The notes under the pieces were generated by a model. The model worked only from the letters and a program-made list of their open reading frames with translations. It searched no databases and had not been told where the DNA came from. 33,281 nt of DNA from Methanoregulaceae archaeon PtaB.Bin056 (lineage in GTDB: Archaea; Halobacteriota; Methanomicrobia; Methanomicrobiales; Methanospirillaceae). A program made the translations under genes and the position numbers. Positions 8,679 through 16,351 of this stretch are shown here, in pieces; the first letter of the stretch is position 1; each line of letters opens with the position of its first letter. The stretch lies in contig MVQD01000026.1 in assembly GCA_002067095.1 (NCBI GenBank), positions 1 to 33,281 on the forward strand, read 5' to 3'.

Positions 8679-8993
8679 TCACAGATACCCGTTCCGCCGG
8701 AGCCACTCCACCTGCGGACCGGTGTACCGGTAGATGATGTCGCACTTGTCGTCCTGGAAACTCCAGGGGATGACGACCAGGATATCCCCCTCCCGGATCC
8801 AGACTTTCTTCTTTATCTTCCCCTTGATCCTTCCCATCCGGGTGACCCCGTCATAGCACTTCACCCGGATATGGTTTGCGCCCATCATCAGCTCGGCCTG
8901 GGCAAACATCTCCCTGTTCCGCTTCTGGGGAAGGCGGACCCGGATGATCTCCCCGGACTCGTTCTTCTCCTCGTCGGTCTTCCTCTGGATCAG
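8679..8993 (-). CDS. eif1A: Archaeal translation initiation factor aIF1A
   Basis: This is a 104-residue S1/OB-fold protein that helps the small ribosomal subunit bind mRNA and initiator tRNA. The core is unmistakable: I-R-V-R-L-P, R-N-R-E-M-F-A, G-A-N-H-I-R-V, D-G-V-T-R-M-G-R-I-K-G-K-I-K-K-K, V-W-I-R-E-G-D and Q-D-D-K-C-D-I-I-Y-R-Y. The length fits the family (about 100-113). No ATG lies near the expected N-terminus. I placed the start at a CTG (8993) because GAGGAG at 9002-9007 sits 8 bases upstream; ATC at 8990 or an in-frame TTG at 9041 are alternatives. The frame stays open further upstream, but that extension does not look like coding sequence. The gene is divergent from a HEAT-repeat gene. 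Confidence 0.9.
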   Translation of the reverse strand: MIQRKTDEEKNESGEIIRVRLPQKRNREMFAQAELMMGANHIRVKCYDGVTRMGRIKGKIKKKVWIREGDILVVIPWSFQDDKCDIIYRYTGPQVEWLRRNGYL

Positions 8994-9057
8994 CGAATCA
9001 ACTCCTCGGCTCCGGTCCTCGTATCCGCGATAAACATTCAATTTTTGAGGTGCGAGC

Positions 9058-9066
9058 TTATAGAAT
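9058..9066 (-). promoter_or_regulatory. Probable TATA box for aIF1A
   Basis: On the minus strand the tract TTCTATAAG lies about 65 bases before the chosen CTG start. It would place the transcript start near 9036, giving a leader of about 40 bases that contains the GAGGAG ribosome site. Confidence 0.4.
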
Positions 9067-9198
9067 TTTCCCGGTTTTTCCTGCCTGAGCGGCACGGGAT
9101 CCGGGGGAAGAGGACAGAGTGTGGCCCGTTGTGTACCCGTATAGAGCCTGATGGGGGATGAGAGAGGGGAAAAGTTTAAGAAGGAACCTTCCATCCAA

Positions 9199-9208
9199 TA
9201 ATATATAT
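9199..9208 (+). promoter_or_regulatory. TATA box of the small HEAT protein gene
   Basis: TAATATATAT is centred about 31 bases before the ATG at 9235, consistent with a transcript that starts at or just before the start codon. Confidence 0.6.
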
Positions 9209-9234
9209 GGTTTGCGTACATACGAGTACTCAGG

Positions 9235-9639
9235 ATGACTGGACCGCGTGCAGATGCCGATACGGTCGGCGCCATTATTAAAGACCTCTACAGTCATGAC
9301 TGGAGCATCCGCCAGGCCGCGGTGCGGCGCATAGGGAGCATCGCGAGCGCCGAAGATCTCTTTGCCCTCTTTTTACTCCTGCGCCGCGAGAAGTGGTACA
9401 TCCGGGAGGCCGCGGCTGCCGGGATACGGGTCCTCGACTCCCCCGGGGTGATCCCGGGCCTTCGCTCCATCATGCGGGACGGTGACGACATCCTGAGGAA
9501 CGCTGCCACCTGCGCACTCGGGAACATGCGCTCGCGGGAAGCCGAGGCGATCCTCGAGGCGGCGGTAAACGATCCCGACTGCCGGGTGAGGAAGAACGCA
9601 AGAGTATCGCTCCAGCGGATCAGGGCTCCCCTTCCCTGA
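9235..9639 (+). CDS. Small HEAT-repeat protein
   Basis: This is a 134-residue soluble protein made of about four HEAT/PBS-lyase-type helical repeats. Recurrent units are D-W-S-I-R-Q-A-A-V-R-R-I-G, K-W-Y-I-R-E-A-A-A-A-G-I-R, D-I-L-R-N-A-A-T-C-A-L-G and D-C-R-V-R-K-N-A-R-V-S-L. Such proteins are protein-binding scaffolds; no catalytic residues are seen. The gene is transcribed away from aIF1A from its own TATA promoter and is followed by a T-tract. The partner is unknown. It resembles, in repeat type, the two other HEAT proteins later in the window but is not adjacent to them. Confidence 0.8.
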   Translation: MTGPRADADTVGAIIKDLYSHDWSIRQAAVRRIGSIASAEDLFALFLLLRREKWYIREAAAAGIRVLDSPGVIPGLRSIMRDGDDILRNAATCALGNMRSREAEAILEAAVNDPDCRVRKNARVSLQRIRAPLP

Positions 9640-9654
9640 ATCCTTCACTGGGGA

Positions 9655-9661
9655 TTTTTTT
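9655..9661 (+). terminator. T-tract terminator after the HEAT gene
   Basis: Seven consecutive T follow GGGGA, starting 16 bases after the stop codon, consistent with a simple archaeal T-tract terminator. Confidence 0.4.
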
Positions 9662-9781
9662 CGCGCTGTTTGCGCGGGTTTCACCCGTACACAAGGCATA
9701 CTGAGATTCCAGGTTTCAGAATCCTCGCCCAGTGGAAATGACTCCTTCTTCTTCCCGATCTTCGCATTCAAAACCGAAGCG

Positions 9782-10051
9782 TTATTGGCCCAGATAGCCT
9801 CGCCTGCGATGAAGCATATCGAGGATCTTCACTTCATTGCCCTCAACCACGTAGATAATCCGAAAATTCCCCGCTCTTAACCGGTATTTCTGGGAATGCG
9901 TGTCTTTTAATGGCTTGATATCGGCATGGGCACGGGGAGCACATGGGTCTTCCTCCAGGCATGTCAGGCTCTTCCTGGTCCTGGTTTGAGAATTTAACGG
10001 AATTTTTTGGAACTCCCTCTGGAATGTCCTGGATACCAATACTCTGAACAT
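9782..10051 (-). CDS. RelE/ParE-family toxin
   Basis: The 89-residue basic protein has the RelE-type pattern. An N-terminal V-S-R-T-F-Q-R-E-F-Q-K-I-P helix is followed by D-I-K-P-L-K, Y-R-L-R-A-G-N-F-R-I-I-Y-V-V-E and a C-terminal I-L-D-M-L-H-R-R-R-G-Y. The Y-R-L-R-x-G-x-x-R core and the C-terminal H-R-R-x-x-Y are the residues used by this family for ribosome-dependent mRNA cleavage. The length is standard, so the toxin looks intact. Its ATG overlaps the antitoxin stop as TGATG, so the two are translationally coupled. It acts in the cytoplasm and is expected to be inactivated by the upstream antitoxin. Confidence 0.85.
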   Translation of the reverse strand: MFRVLVSRTFQREFQKIPLNSQTRTRKSLTCLEEDPCAPRAHADIKPLKDTHSQKYRLRAGNFRIIYVVEGNEVKILDMLHRRRGYLGQ

Positions 10052-10236
10052 CAGAGCTCATCCAGGGGAATGAATTCATCATTTTCGAGAATTTCGTTCC
10101 AGCGTGTGTCAAGATGTTTCCAGCCCGCATCCTTCAGGAGACGGAGGATGATATCATCGTATGTCTCCCCCTTGTTCCCCAGGTCTCTTAGAAGATCGCG
10201 TGTTTCCAGGGATAGCGCGATGGTCGTCTTCACCAT
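10051..10236 (-). CDS. Antitoxin of the RelE-type pair (VapB/DUF7557-like)
   Basis: The 61-residue protein starts M-V-K-T-T-I-A-L-S-L-E-T-R-D and continues with L-G-N-K-G-E-T-Y-D-D-I-I-L-R-L-L. This is the typical archaeal ribbon-helix-helix-like antitoxin N-terminus that binds its own promoter. The acidic C-terminus (E-N-D-E-F-I-P-L-D-E-L) would wrap the toxin. I chose the ATG at 10236 because homologues begin at this M-x-K-T-T; an in-frame ATG at 10248 is the alternative, and longer versions read into the AT-rich promoter. The gene ends in a TGATG overlap with the toxin. Confidence 0.8.
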   Translation of the reverse strand: MVKTTIALSLETRDLLRDLGNKGETYDDIILRLLKDAGWKHLDTRWNEILENDEFIPLDEL

Positions 10237-10246
10237 GGTATTCAGC

Positions 10247-10283
10247 ATTATAATAGCTATAATAGTTATAATAATTATGGCTA
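10247..10283 (-). promoter_or_regulatory. AT-rich iterated promoter/operator of the toxin-antitoxin pair
   Basis: About 37 bases consist almost only of A and T, with repeated TATAATAG units and the short palindromes ATAGCTAT and ATAATTAT. It lies directly upstream of the antitoxin start, where the TATA box must be. Ribbon-helix-helix antitoxins bind short repeated palindromes, so autoregulation here is likely. The exact operator is inferred. Confidence 0.5.
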
Positions 10284-10431
10284 TCACGTTGGTGTGACGT
10301 TTCATTCCCGAATGAAACACGCTCCCGGGCCTTTCAGGTGCCCCCACCCCTCGCCTGCGTCCCGGGCAAAAAGGTCAGACTTTTTCCCTTTCCCCCGCCA
10401 AGTTCTTCTGCAACGACCGAGAGATACGACC

Positions 10432-11610
10432 ATGCAGTACCGATTCGCCGGCCGGATGCACTGTGCACCGCCCTCATTCCTCGGAAAGTTGTTTGCGGTC
10501 TCCACCGACCCCCGCATCATCTCCTTTGCCGGGGGCCTGCCAAGCTCCGCCTTCATCGACGTGGACGGTCTTGCGGACGCGTCCCGTCGCGTCTTCGAGG
10601 AGGAGGGGAGGGAGGCCCTCCAGTATGCCACGACCGACGGCTACCTCCCCCTGCGGGAGTTCATCTCGCGGCGATACCGGCAACGCCTCGGCCTCGACAT
10701 CCCCCCGGGCGAGATACAGGTCGTGAACGGGTCCCAGCAGTGCCTTGACCTCGTGGCAAAGATCTTTCTTGACAGGGGCGACCCGGTGGCGATGGAACGG
10801 CCGGGATATCTCGGGGCCATCGAGGCCTTCTCCCTCTACGAACCAGTCTTCCACGATGTCGCCTTCGAGGCAGACGGCCCCGACATAGACGAGTTCCGCC
10901 GGGTCGTCCGAGAATTCTCCCCGAAGTTCTTCTATGGCATCCCCAACTCCCAGAACCCGTCAGGACAGACCTACTCGTATGAGAAGAGGAAGGCCGTCGC
11001 CGAGGTCCTGGAGGGGTCAGATACCGTCTTTTACGAGGACGACGCGTTCGGGGAGCTCTTCTTTGACGGCCGGCCCCGGAAACCCGTGAAAGCCCTCGCT
11101 TCCGACTGCTGCATCCTCTCGGGTTCTTTCTCGAAGGTCATCGCACCAGGCATGCGCATCGGGTGGATCTGCGCACCAGGAGAGGTCCTTGCACAGTTCA
11201 ACTGCGCCAAGCAGGCCGCAGACCTCCACTCAAACTTCCTCTGCCAGAAGGTCCTCTCGCGCTACCTCGGGACTCACGACCTCGATGCGCATGTCCGCCG
11301 CATCTCTGCCGCATACGGGCAGAACTGCCGCCTCATGTGCGACCTCCTGGACGACCTGTTCCCGCCCGGGATGAGCCATACGGAGCCTGAAGGCGGGATG
11401 TTCCTGCTCGCCACGCTCCCAAAAGGCCTCGACTCGATGACCGTGTTCGAGGAGGGACTCAAAGAGGGAGTCGCGGTCCTTCCAGGGATCCCCTTCTATG
11501 TCTCGGGCGGGGGCAAGTCCACTATCCGCCTCAACTTCTCGAGCATGGACGGCGAGCGGATAAGGGAGGGGATGGACCGCCTCTCCCGCGTGGTCCGGAC
11601 CCTCCTGTGA
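10432..11610 (+). CDS. PLP-dependent class I/II aminotransferase (LysN/2-aminoadipate type)
   Basis: The 392-residue fold-type I aminotransferase transfers an amino group between an amino acid and a 2-oxoacid. Visible landmarks are I-S-F-A-G-G-L-P near residue 30 (substrate loop), N-G-S-Q-Q at 99-103 (phosphate contact), P-N-S-Q-N-P-S-G at about 171-178, Y-E-D-D-A-F at 201-206 with the PLP-pyridine Asp, and S-G-S-F-S-K at 230-235 with K235 as the Schiff-base lysine. These match the MocR/ARO8/LysN branch, which includes 2-aminoadipate and aromatic aminotransferases; substrate cannot be settled from sequence alone. The ATG at 10432 starts the conserved region; the upstream in-frame part runs through the divergent promoter region and looks non-coding. 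Confidence 0.88.
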   Translation: MQYRFAGRMHCAPPSFLGKLFAVSTDPRIISFAGGLPSSAFIDVDGLADASRRVFEEEGREALQYATTDGYLPLREFISRRYRQRLGLDIPPGEIQVVNGSQQCLDLVAKIFLDRGDPVAMERPGYLGAIEAFSLYEPVFHDVAFEADGPDIDEFRRVVREFSPKFFYGIPNSQNPSGQTYSYEKRKAVAEVLEGSDTVFYEDDAFGELFFDGRPRKPVKALASDCCILSGSFSKVIAPGMRIGWICAPGEVLAQFNCAKQAADLHSNFLCQKVLSRYLGTHDLDAHVRRISAAYGQNCRLMCDLLDDLFPPGMSHTEPEGGMFLLATLPKGLDSMTVFEEGLKEGVAVLPGIPFYVSGGGKSTIRLNFSSMDGERIREGMDRLSRVVRTLL

Positions 11611-11612
11611 CC

Positions 11613-12158
11613 TTACCCGAGTGGAGCTGCCCACCTCTCGGGAAGTGCCGCGATTACCATAGATGTCACCACGAGCGTGAAGGCCATCTCGGGGAGGACG
11701 CCTTCCGCCGCCTCCAAAAAGAGCGAGAGAAACGGGACATTGAGGGTGAAAGATGCAATCGCGATATGCAGCGGGAGCAGCAGGACGTAATAATAGACCG
11801 GGATGCTCGCCGCCCAGAGGGCTGCCCTCGTCCACCTCCCCTTCCCGAGGCTCCACCGGTACAGCACCACGTACCACGCCCCCCACAGGAACCCGGCCAA
11901 TACGTGCGAGGGGATGTTGCGCTCCGGTGCATATACAACTCCCTGGAGGAGACCGACAATTATCCCCCCGAAAGGGCCGGAGAATGCTGCCCCGAGCGTC
12001 ACGAAGACTTCGCTTGGCTCGGCCAGGAGACCGTGGCCCAGGGGGACCGCGAGCCCCGAGAAGAGCGTCAGGGCGGCGAGCGTCCCGAAAGAGAGCGCCG
12101 CAAGGAACTGGCGGAGGGAGAGGTGCAATGAGAAGACGCGTGAGGTTTTGTTGCCCAT
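11613..12158 (-). CDS. Multi-pass membrane protein (LytS 5TM / ECF-like)
   Basis: A protein of about 181 residues with five or six hydrophobic helices. The first segments (F-G-T-L-A-A-L-T-L-F-S-G-L, then F-V-T-L-G-A-A-F-S-G-P-F-G-G-I-I-V-G-L) recall the 5TM receptor module of LytS-type sensors and the substrate-binding subunits of ECF transporters. No kinase or transporter partner is adjacent, so I leave it as a membrane protein with a possible small-molecule-binding role. The start is uncertain: the ATG at 12158 precedes a typical charged N-terminus, but the frame is open to another ATG at 12257. It converges on the aminotransferase gene with only 2 bases between stops. Confidence 0.65.
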   Translation of the reverse strand: MGNKTSRVFSLHLSLRQFLAALSFGTLAALTLFSGLAVPLGHGLLAEPSEVFVTLGAAFSGPFGGIIVGLLQGVVYAPERNIPSHVLAGFLWGAWYVVLYRWSLGKGRWTRAALWAASIPVYYYVLLLPLHIAIASFTLNVPFLSLFLEAAEGVLPEMAFTLVVTSMVIAALPERWAAPLG

Positions 12159-12309
12159 GCAGTGAACGTTCGTCCCGGTGATGAAAAAATTGTTTGGGGA
12201 TACCCGGAAATGAATCCCCAACCGTATCCTCCCGTAAAAAAAGCCCCCTCTCTTCACATCTGATCAATGGCGGGTGATCCCGGCCAGGTTCGCGTGCGGG
12301 ATATCCCCC

Positions 12310-13602
12310 TCATTTGGGTTTGTAGTACCCCCACTTCTCCAGGGACTGCGCGAGCTCGGGCGACGATCTGGCCTTCTCGTCCAGGGTCAGTCCATCTTTC
12401 CACGCCTCGATTGCCTGCATGGTCGCGATCGCGCCGGCGCGGGTACCCTTCGGGTGCCCGTGGACCCCGCCGCTCACCAGGAGCACGAGGTCTGTCCCGT
12501 AGATATCGAGGACGTCCGGGACGAGGCCCGGGTGCAGGCCCCCGGAGGAGACCGGGAATGCACTCTTGATGGAACCCCAGTCCTGGGAGAGAAGGGCGTG
12601 CCGGACCTCTTTAACCCGGCGCTCCCTGAGCACGTCGGCGAGGATCCGGGCCTCCTTCCTTGACCCGGTGAGCTTGCCCACCGCAGTCCCGGTATGGATC
12701 TGGGAGACGCCGATCATCCGCATCATCTTTGCCAGGAACTGCATGGTGATCCCGTGCTTTGGGTTCCTGTCGAATGCCGCATGCATCGCGCGGTGCGCGT
12801 GGATCGCGAGCCCGAGGTCCGAGCAGTAGTCCCGCATTGTCGCGACCGCCGCGGTCCCGGCCACCACCACGTCGATCATCGCGTAGTTCCAGCCGCTCTC
12901 CGCGAGCATCTTCGCACGCTCCTTCATCGTCTCCGTGTCTCCCGTGATGTTGAGGAAGGCGGACTTCACCTCGCCGGTCGCCTGCTCGGCCCGGTCGCGC
13001 ATCCTCGTCATTTCCCGTACACGGTCCTCGAACCGGTTGAAGGAGGTGGAGGTCAGGTTCTCGTCGTCTTTTACGAAGTCAAAACCACCCATCCAGGTCT
13101 CAAACCCTATCTCGGCATGCTCCCGTGCGGAAAATCCCACCTTGGGCTTGGGGACTGCGCCCGTAAGCGGGCGGCCCTCCACCCGCATCATCTTCCGGAT
13201 ACCCTCCATCCCGAAGTGCGGGCCTTGGAAGTGCCGCAGGTATCCGGGGGGAAGGCTCACGTCGATGAGGCGGAGGTTTCGTATCGCCTTCATCCCGAAG
13301 ATATTTCCCGCAATCCCGCTCAGGAGCTGCACTGCGTTCCCCTCCTCCCAGAGGCCGGGGGGATACGCGATCCGGGCATACCTGCCTTCGATCTCGTGGA
13401 CCGTTGCCTGGAGGTCCCTCATCCTTGGCGGGAGCGTGTGGAGCGTGGTCCAGGTCCCGGTCGAGCTCTCGGACGCGATCCTTCCTGCCGCCTCCTCGCT
13501 GCTGATCCCTTTTGCCGGTTCAAAATAAAAGAGTGCGTCCAGTTCGTCCTTCGCGGGCACGTAACCGGGGTCCACGAAGTCCATGTACCAGTCGATTGCC
13601 AT
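12310..13602 (-). CDS. rbcL: Form III ribulose-bisphosphate carboxylase
   Basis: The 430-residue enzyme carboxylates ribulose 1,5-bisphosphate to 3-phosphoglycerate. Catalytic residues are present: K152-P-K154, the carbamylated K178 in V-K-D-D-E with D180 and E181, H270-R271 in H-A-H-R-A-M-H, H303 and loop-6 K310 in I-H-T-G-T-A-V-G-K, S353-G-G, and S-G-G-V-H-G-H-P. The sequence is of the archaeal form III type. In archaea this enzyme works either in the AMP/nucleoside salvage pathway or, with phosphoribulokinase, in the reductive hexulose-phosphate cycle known from Methanospirillum; no phosphoribulokinase is in this window. The ATG at 13602 has GGGAG 6 bases upstream. The gene is divergent from an isocitrate-lyase family gene. 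Confidence 0.95.
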   Translation of the reverse strand: MAIDWYMDFVDPGYVPAKDELDALFYFEPAKGISSEEAAGRIASESSTGTWTTLHTLPPRMRDLQATVHEIEGRYARIAYPPGLWEEGNAVQLLSGIAGNIFGMKAIRNLRLIDVSLPPGYLRHFQGPHFGMEGIRKMMRVEGRPLTGAVPKPKVGFSAREHAEIGFETWMGGFDFVKDDENLTSTSFNRFEDRVREMTRMRDRAEQATGEVKSAFLNITGDTETMKERAKMLAESGWNYAMIDVVVAGTAAVATMRDYCSDLGLAIHAHRAMHAAFDRNPKHGITMQFLAKMMRMIGVSQIHTGTAVGKLTGSRKEARILADVLRERRVKEVRHALLSQDWGSIKSAFPVSSGGLHPGLVPDVLDIYGTDLVLLVSGGVHGHPKGTRAGAIATMQAIEAWKDGLTLDEKARSSPELAQSLEKWGYYKPK

Positions 13603-13728
13603 ATGTGTCTCCCTGTAAAGTAAGGGAGGGGGAGGGATAATAAGAGTGCCAATGGCGCAAAAAAGCCCCCACCGATGGCATGGATCCCGGCGAAACACAT
13701 AAGTCCAGGCGGTTTTTTAATCCTGGTG
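13603..13728. promoter_or_regulatory. Divergent promoter region, RuBisCO and lyase-family gene
   Basis: This 126-base spacer must hold the promoters of both genes. TTTTTTAATCC at about 13713-13723 is close to the plus-strand start. AT-rich GGATAATAAG at about 13634-13643 is a minus-strand TATA candidate about 35 bases before the RuBisCO ATG. Confidence 0.35.
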
Positions 13729-14613
13729 ATGAGCTGCCCCGAACGACCCACCACGCGCCTGCGCAACCTTATCCTTGCGGAGCCGATCCTTGTCGTCCCT
13801 GTCGTCCATGACCCCCTCTGCGCGAGGATCGCCGAGCAGGCAGGCTTCTCTGCCATATTCTCGGCAGGGTACGCGAACTCCGCCGCACTCCTGGGGAGGC
13901 CTGACGTCGGCCTGCTGACCCTCACCGAGATGGTCGACTGCGCCTCGAGGATCGTGGACGCAACGAGCATCCCGGTATTCGCCGACGGCGACACGGGGTA
14001 CGGGAACGTGACGAACGTGGTCCGCACCATCTCCATGTACGAGAAGGCGGGTGTCGGAGGAGTCTTCATCGAGGACCAGGTATCGCCGAAGCGGTGCGGG
14101 CACATGGCCGGAAAAGCGCTCATCGCTCCTGAAGAGATGGCAGCGAAGGTCAGGGCGGCAGTTGATGCAAGAGAGGACCCGGACCTCGTGATCATGGCCC
14201 GCACCGACGCGATAGCCGTAAACGGCATCGATGACGCAATTGAGAGGGCAAACCTTTACTATGAGGCCGGCGCCGACCTCACGTTCGTCGAGGCCCCCGA
14301 GTCCGTGGCGCAGATGCGGCGGATATGCCGTGAGGTCAGGGGTCCCTCGTTTGCCAACATGCTCCCCGGAGGAAAGACCCCGGTCCTCTCCGCATCCGAG
14401 CTGGAAGCGATCGGGTACGCAGTCGTCGCCGACGCCGTCTCCTGCACCTATGCCATCGCAAAGGCGGTGCAGTTCGTCTTCTCGGAACTGAAGCGGACCG
14501 GGTCCTCTGCATCGTATTCCGACCGGCTCATGGGGTTCGACGAGTTCAACCGCCTGGTCGGACTGGACGAGATACGTGAACGCGAGCAGTCATATTCCTG
14601 TCGGTTTTTTTGA
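13729..14613 (+). CDS. Isocitrate lyase / PEP mutase family enzyme (methylisocitrate-lyase-like)
   Basis: This 294-residue TIM-barrel enzyme belongs to the isocitrate lyase/PEP mutase superfamily. It has the metal site F-A-D-G-D-T-G-Y-G-N (D86, D88), E-D-Q at 115-117, and the active-site loop P-K-R-C-G-H at 120-125. The K-R-C-G-H form points to C-C bond lyases such as 2-methylisocitrate or dimethylmalate lyase; oxaloacetate decarboxylase and PEP mutase lack the Cys motif. The natural substrate is unclear in a methanogen, which normally lacks a methylcitrate cycle. The length matches PrpB-type enzymes. GTG at 13726 is an alternative start. The head-to-head arrangement with RuBisCO may reflect co-regulation (inference). 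Confidence 0.88.
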   Translation: MSCPERPTTRLRNLILAEPILVVPVVHDPLCARIAEQAGFSAIFSAGYANSAALLGRPDVGLLTLTEMVDCASRIVDATSIPVFADGDTGYGNVTNVVRTISMYEKAGVGGVFIEDQVSPKRCGHMAGKALIAPEEMAAKVRAAVDAREDPDLVIMARTDAIAVNGIDDAIERANLYYEAGADLTFVEAPESVAQMRRICREVRGPSFANMLPGGKTPVLSASELEAIGYAVVADAVSCTYAIAKAVQFVFSELKRTGSSASYSDRLMGFDEFNRLVGLDEIREREQSYSCRFF

Positions 14614-14932
14614 TAACGATCCCGGGAAACGCATGAACACTTCAAGAGTGCAGAATCAAAATGTCGCTGCATTACTCTTTTTGGATTAAAAATGGCCGAG
14701 GAGATACCAATAAAAAATACACGTAGTGCCACATTCAAAGGAAAATTACTCCTAAATAGCAGAATATATGCGAAAAGTTACTGTAATCAATATCATTGAG
14801 GGGAAACTTCAGGGAAAGGACTTTCCTGGATGGAGATAGTCCCTACACCGAATGGAATACTCTTGCGATTTTTTGAATTGAAATCTTGTCAGGGCTAAAA
14901 TGTTAATACAGGGTTTGTCTATCTGATCTATA
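14614..14932. other. Intergenic region upstream of the TIR protein
   Basis: This is 319 bases of AT-rich DNA without a convincing gene. A 35-codon frame from the ATG at 14693 has no promoter or recognisable product. GGAAAG-GA-CTTTCC at 14813-14826 is a short perfect inverted repeat and a possible operator. GTTAATACAG near 14901-14910 is a TATA-like tract about 28 bases before the TIR gene start. Confidence 0.4.
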
Positions 14933-16330
14933 ATGGCCCGGACCATTAGTGCCGTCCTTCTCGTCATCACCATGGCGTGCCTTCTTTGTTTCTCTCATGC
15001 AGTTGCTGAAGATGCAAATACTGTGTATCAGCAGGCACTGGACCTCTATTACCAGCAAAAACTTGACGATGCACTGGTCACTTGCGAGAGAGCCCTTTTG
15101 CTCAATCCCAAATCGTCCAGCTCCTGGGTCCTGAAGGGACTTATCCTCGATGACCTTGGAAGATATCAGGAAGCGTTGAATGCGTATGATGAAGCGATAA
15201 CACTGAAGCCCAACAGCCATATTGCCTACAACAATAAGGGCAATACTCTCAAGCATATGGTCCGATACGATGAGGCACTGGAGGCATATGACCAATCACT
15301 CAAAATCAATCCCTCATATACCACTGCCTATTACAATAAAGGAAATCTTCTCTCTCTTATCGGCCGCTATAACGACGCTATCAAATCTCTGGATAGTGCA
15401 CTCTCATATGATCCTCATTACGCAGATGCGTGGTATGCCAAAGGTCTCGTATACCAGAAAATGACAAAGCACCAAGACGCAATATTCTGTTTTGAGAAGG
15501 CCATTGCAGAGAAAACAGAGTATAAAGAAGCTTATTATAAAAAAGGAGTTTCTTTAATTGAACTTGGATGGACAGACGATGCAATAATGGCTTTTTCGAA
15601 GGCGCTCGATATAGATCCACAATACACGGATGCAAAAATTCAATTGAATAAACTCCTCCAGGAAAACGCGACACAGGGAGAAATTCCCGGTGCGCCGGTT
15701 CTTCCTACCGGCGTGGATATGTGGTTGCTTTTAATAATCATCCTCATCGCCGGGGGGGCGGGTGCCGGAATACTCTTTTTCAGGTCCCGTCACGCATTGC
15801 CATGGAATAAACCTGAACTCCGAGCCACCGGGATATCCACAGCCAGGAGTGCTGATGATGCCGCTTGCGATAAAGAACCACGAACGCCCTGGGTTCACGA
15901 TGTGTTCATCAGTTACTCCTCCCAGGACAAGGCAATTGCCGATGCTGTGTGCGCGGGCCTGGAGGCCCGCCGAATCCGTTGCTGGATAGCCCCGAGAGAT
16001 CTCATGCCCGGAGTGCTGTATCAGGAGGGCATCATACGGGCTATCGAAGGTTCCAGGTTCATGGTTTTTATTTTTTCGTCCCATTCAAATAATTCTCCCC
16101 ATATCATCAGGGAACTCACAAAAGCGGTTTCGAGCGGAGTTATAATCATCCCGTTCCGCATCGAAGACGTGCTCCCATCAAAAACCATGGAATACCTCAT
16201 TGGTGCCCCGCACTGGCTTGATGCCCTCACTCCGCCCCTCGAAGCGCACATATTGAAACTTGCCGATACCATCGAGTCTCTGCTATCTTCAGAACGGGAT
16301 AGAAATACTGAACAAGAAAAAAGGATTTGA
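14933..16330 (+). CDS. Secreted-TPR, transmembrane, cytoplasmic TIR-domain protein
   Basis: The 465-residue protein has a signal peptide (residues 1-25), about six TPR repeats (27-230; recurrent A-Y-x-x-K-G and Y-x-E-A-x-x-A-Y/F motifs), a linker, one transmembrane helix (263-283), a basic stop-transfer segment, and a C-terminal TIR domain (about 321-440). The TIR has D-V-F-I-S-Y-S-S-Q-D-K, the C-W-I-A-P-R-D loop, and I-I-R-E-L with E394 at the place of the catalytic Glu of TIR NADases. The TPRs should lie outside the membrane and the TIR inside, like a receptor. TIR domains of this kind can cleave NAD or make cyclic ADP-ribose isomers; activity here is inferred. It may signal to the RyR-domain channels 1.4 kb downstream. 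It converges on hisD with a 21-base gap. Confidence 0.85.
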   Translation: MARTISAVLLVITMACLLCFSHAVAEDANTVYQQALDLYYQQKLDDALVTCERALLLNPKSSSSWVLKGLILDDLGRYQEALNAYDEAITLKPNSHIAYNNKGNTLKHMVRYDEALEAYDQSLKINPSYTTAYYNKGNLLSLIGRYNDAIKSLDSALSYDPHYADAWYAKGLVYQKMTKHQDAIFCFEKAIAEKTEYKEAYYKKGVSLIELGWTDDAIMAFSKALDIDPQYTDAKIQLNKLLQENATQGEIPGAPVLPTGVDMWLLLIIILIAGGAGAGILFFRSRHALPWNKPELRATGISTARSADDAACDKEPRTPWVHDVFISYSSQDKAIADAVCAGLEARRIRCWIAPRDLMPGVLYQEGIIRAIEGSRFMVFIFSSHSNNSPHIIRELTKAVSSGVIIIPFRIEDVLPSKTMEYLIGAPHWLDALTPPLEAHILKLADTIESLLSSERDRNTEQEKRI

Positions 16331-16351
16331 GGGCCGGAATCCTGGAATATC

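Noticed and set aside
12694-13623. Plus-strand 309-codon frame opposite RuBisCO
   Set aside because: Antisense shadow; the RuBisCO active-site motifs are intact on the minus strand.
14693-14800. 35-codon plus-strand frame upstream of the TIR gene
   Set aside because: No supporting promoter, ribosome site or similarity.
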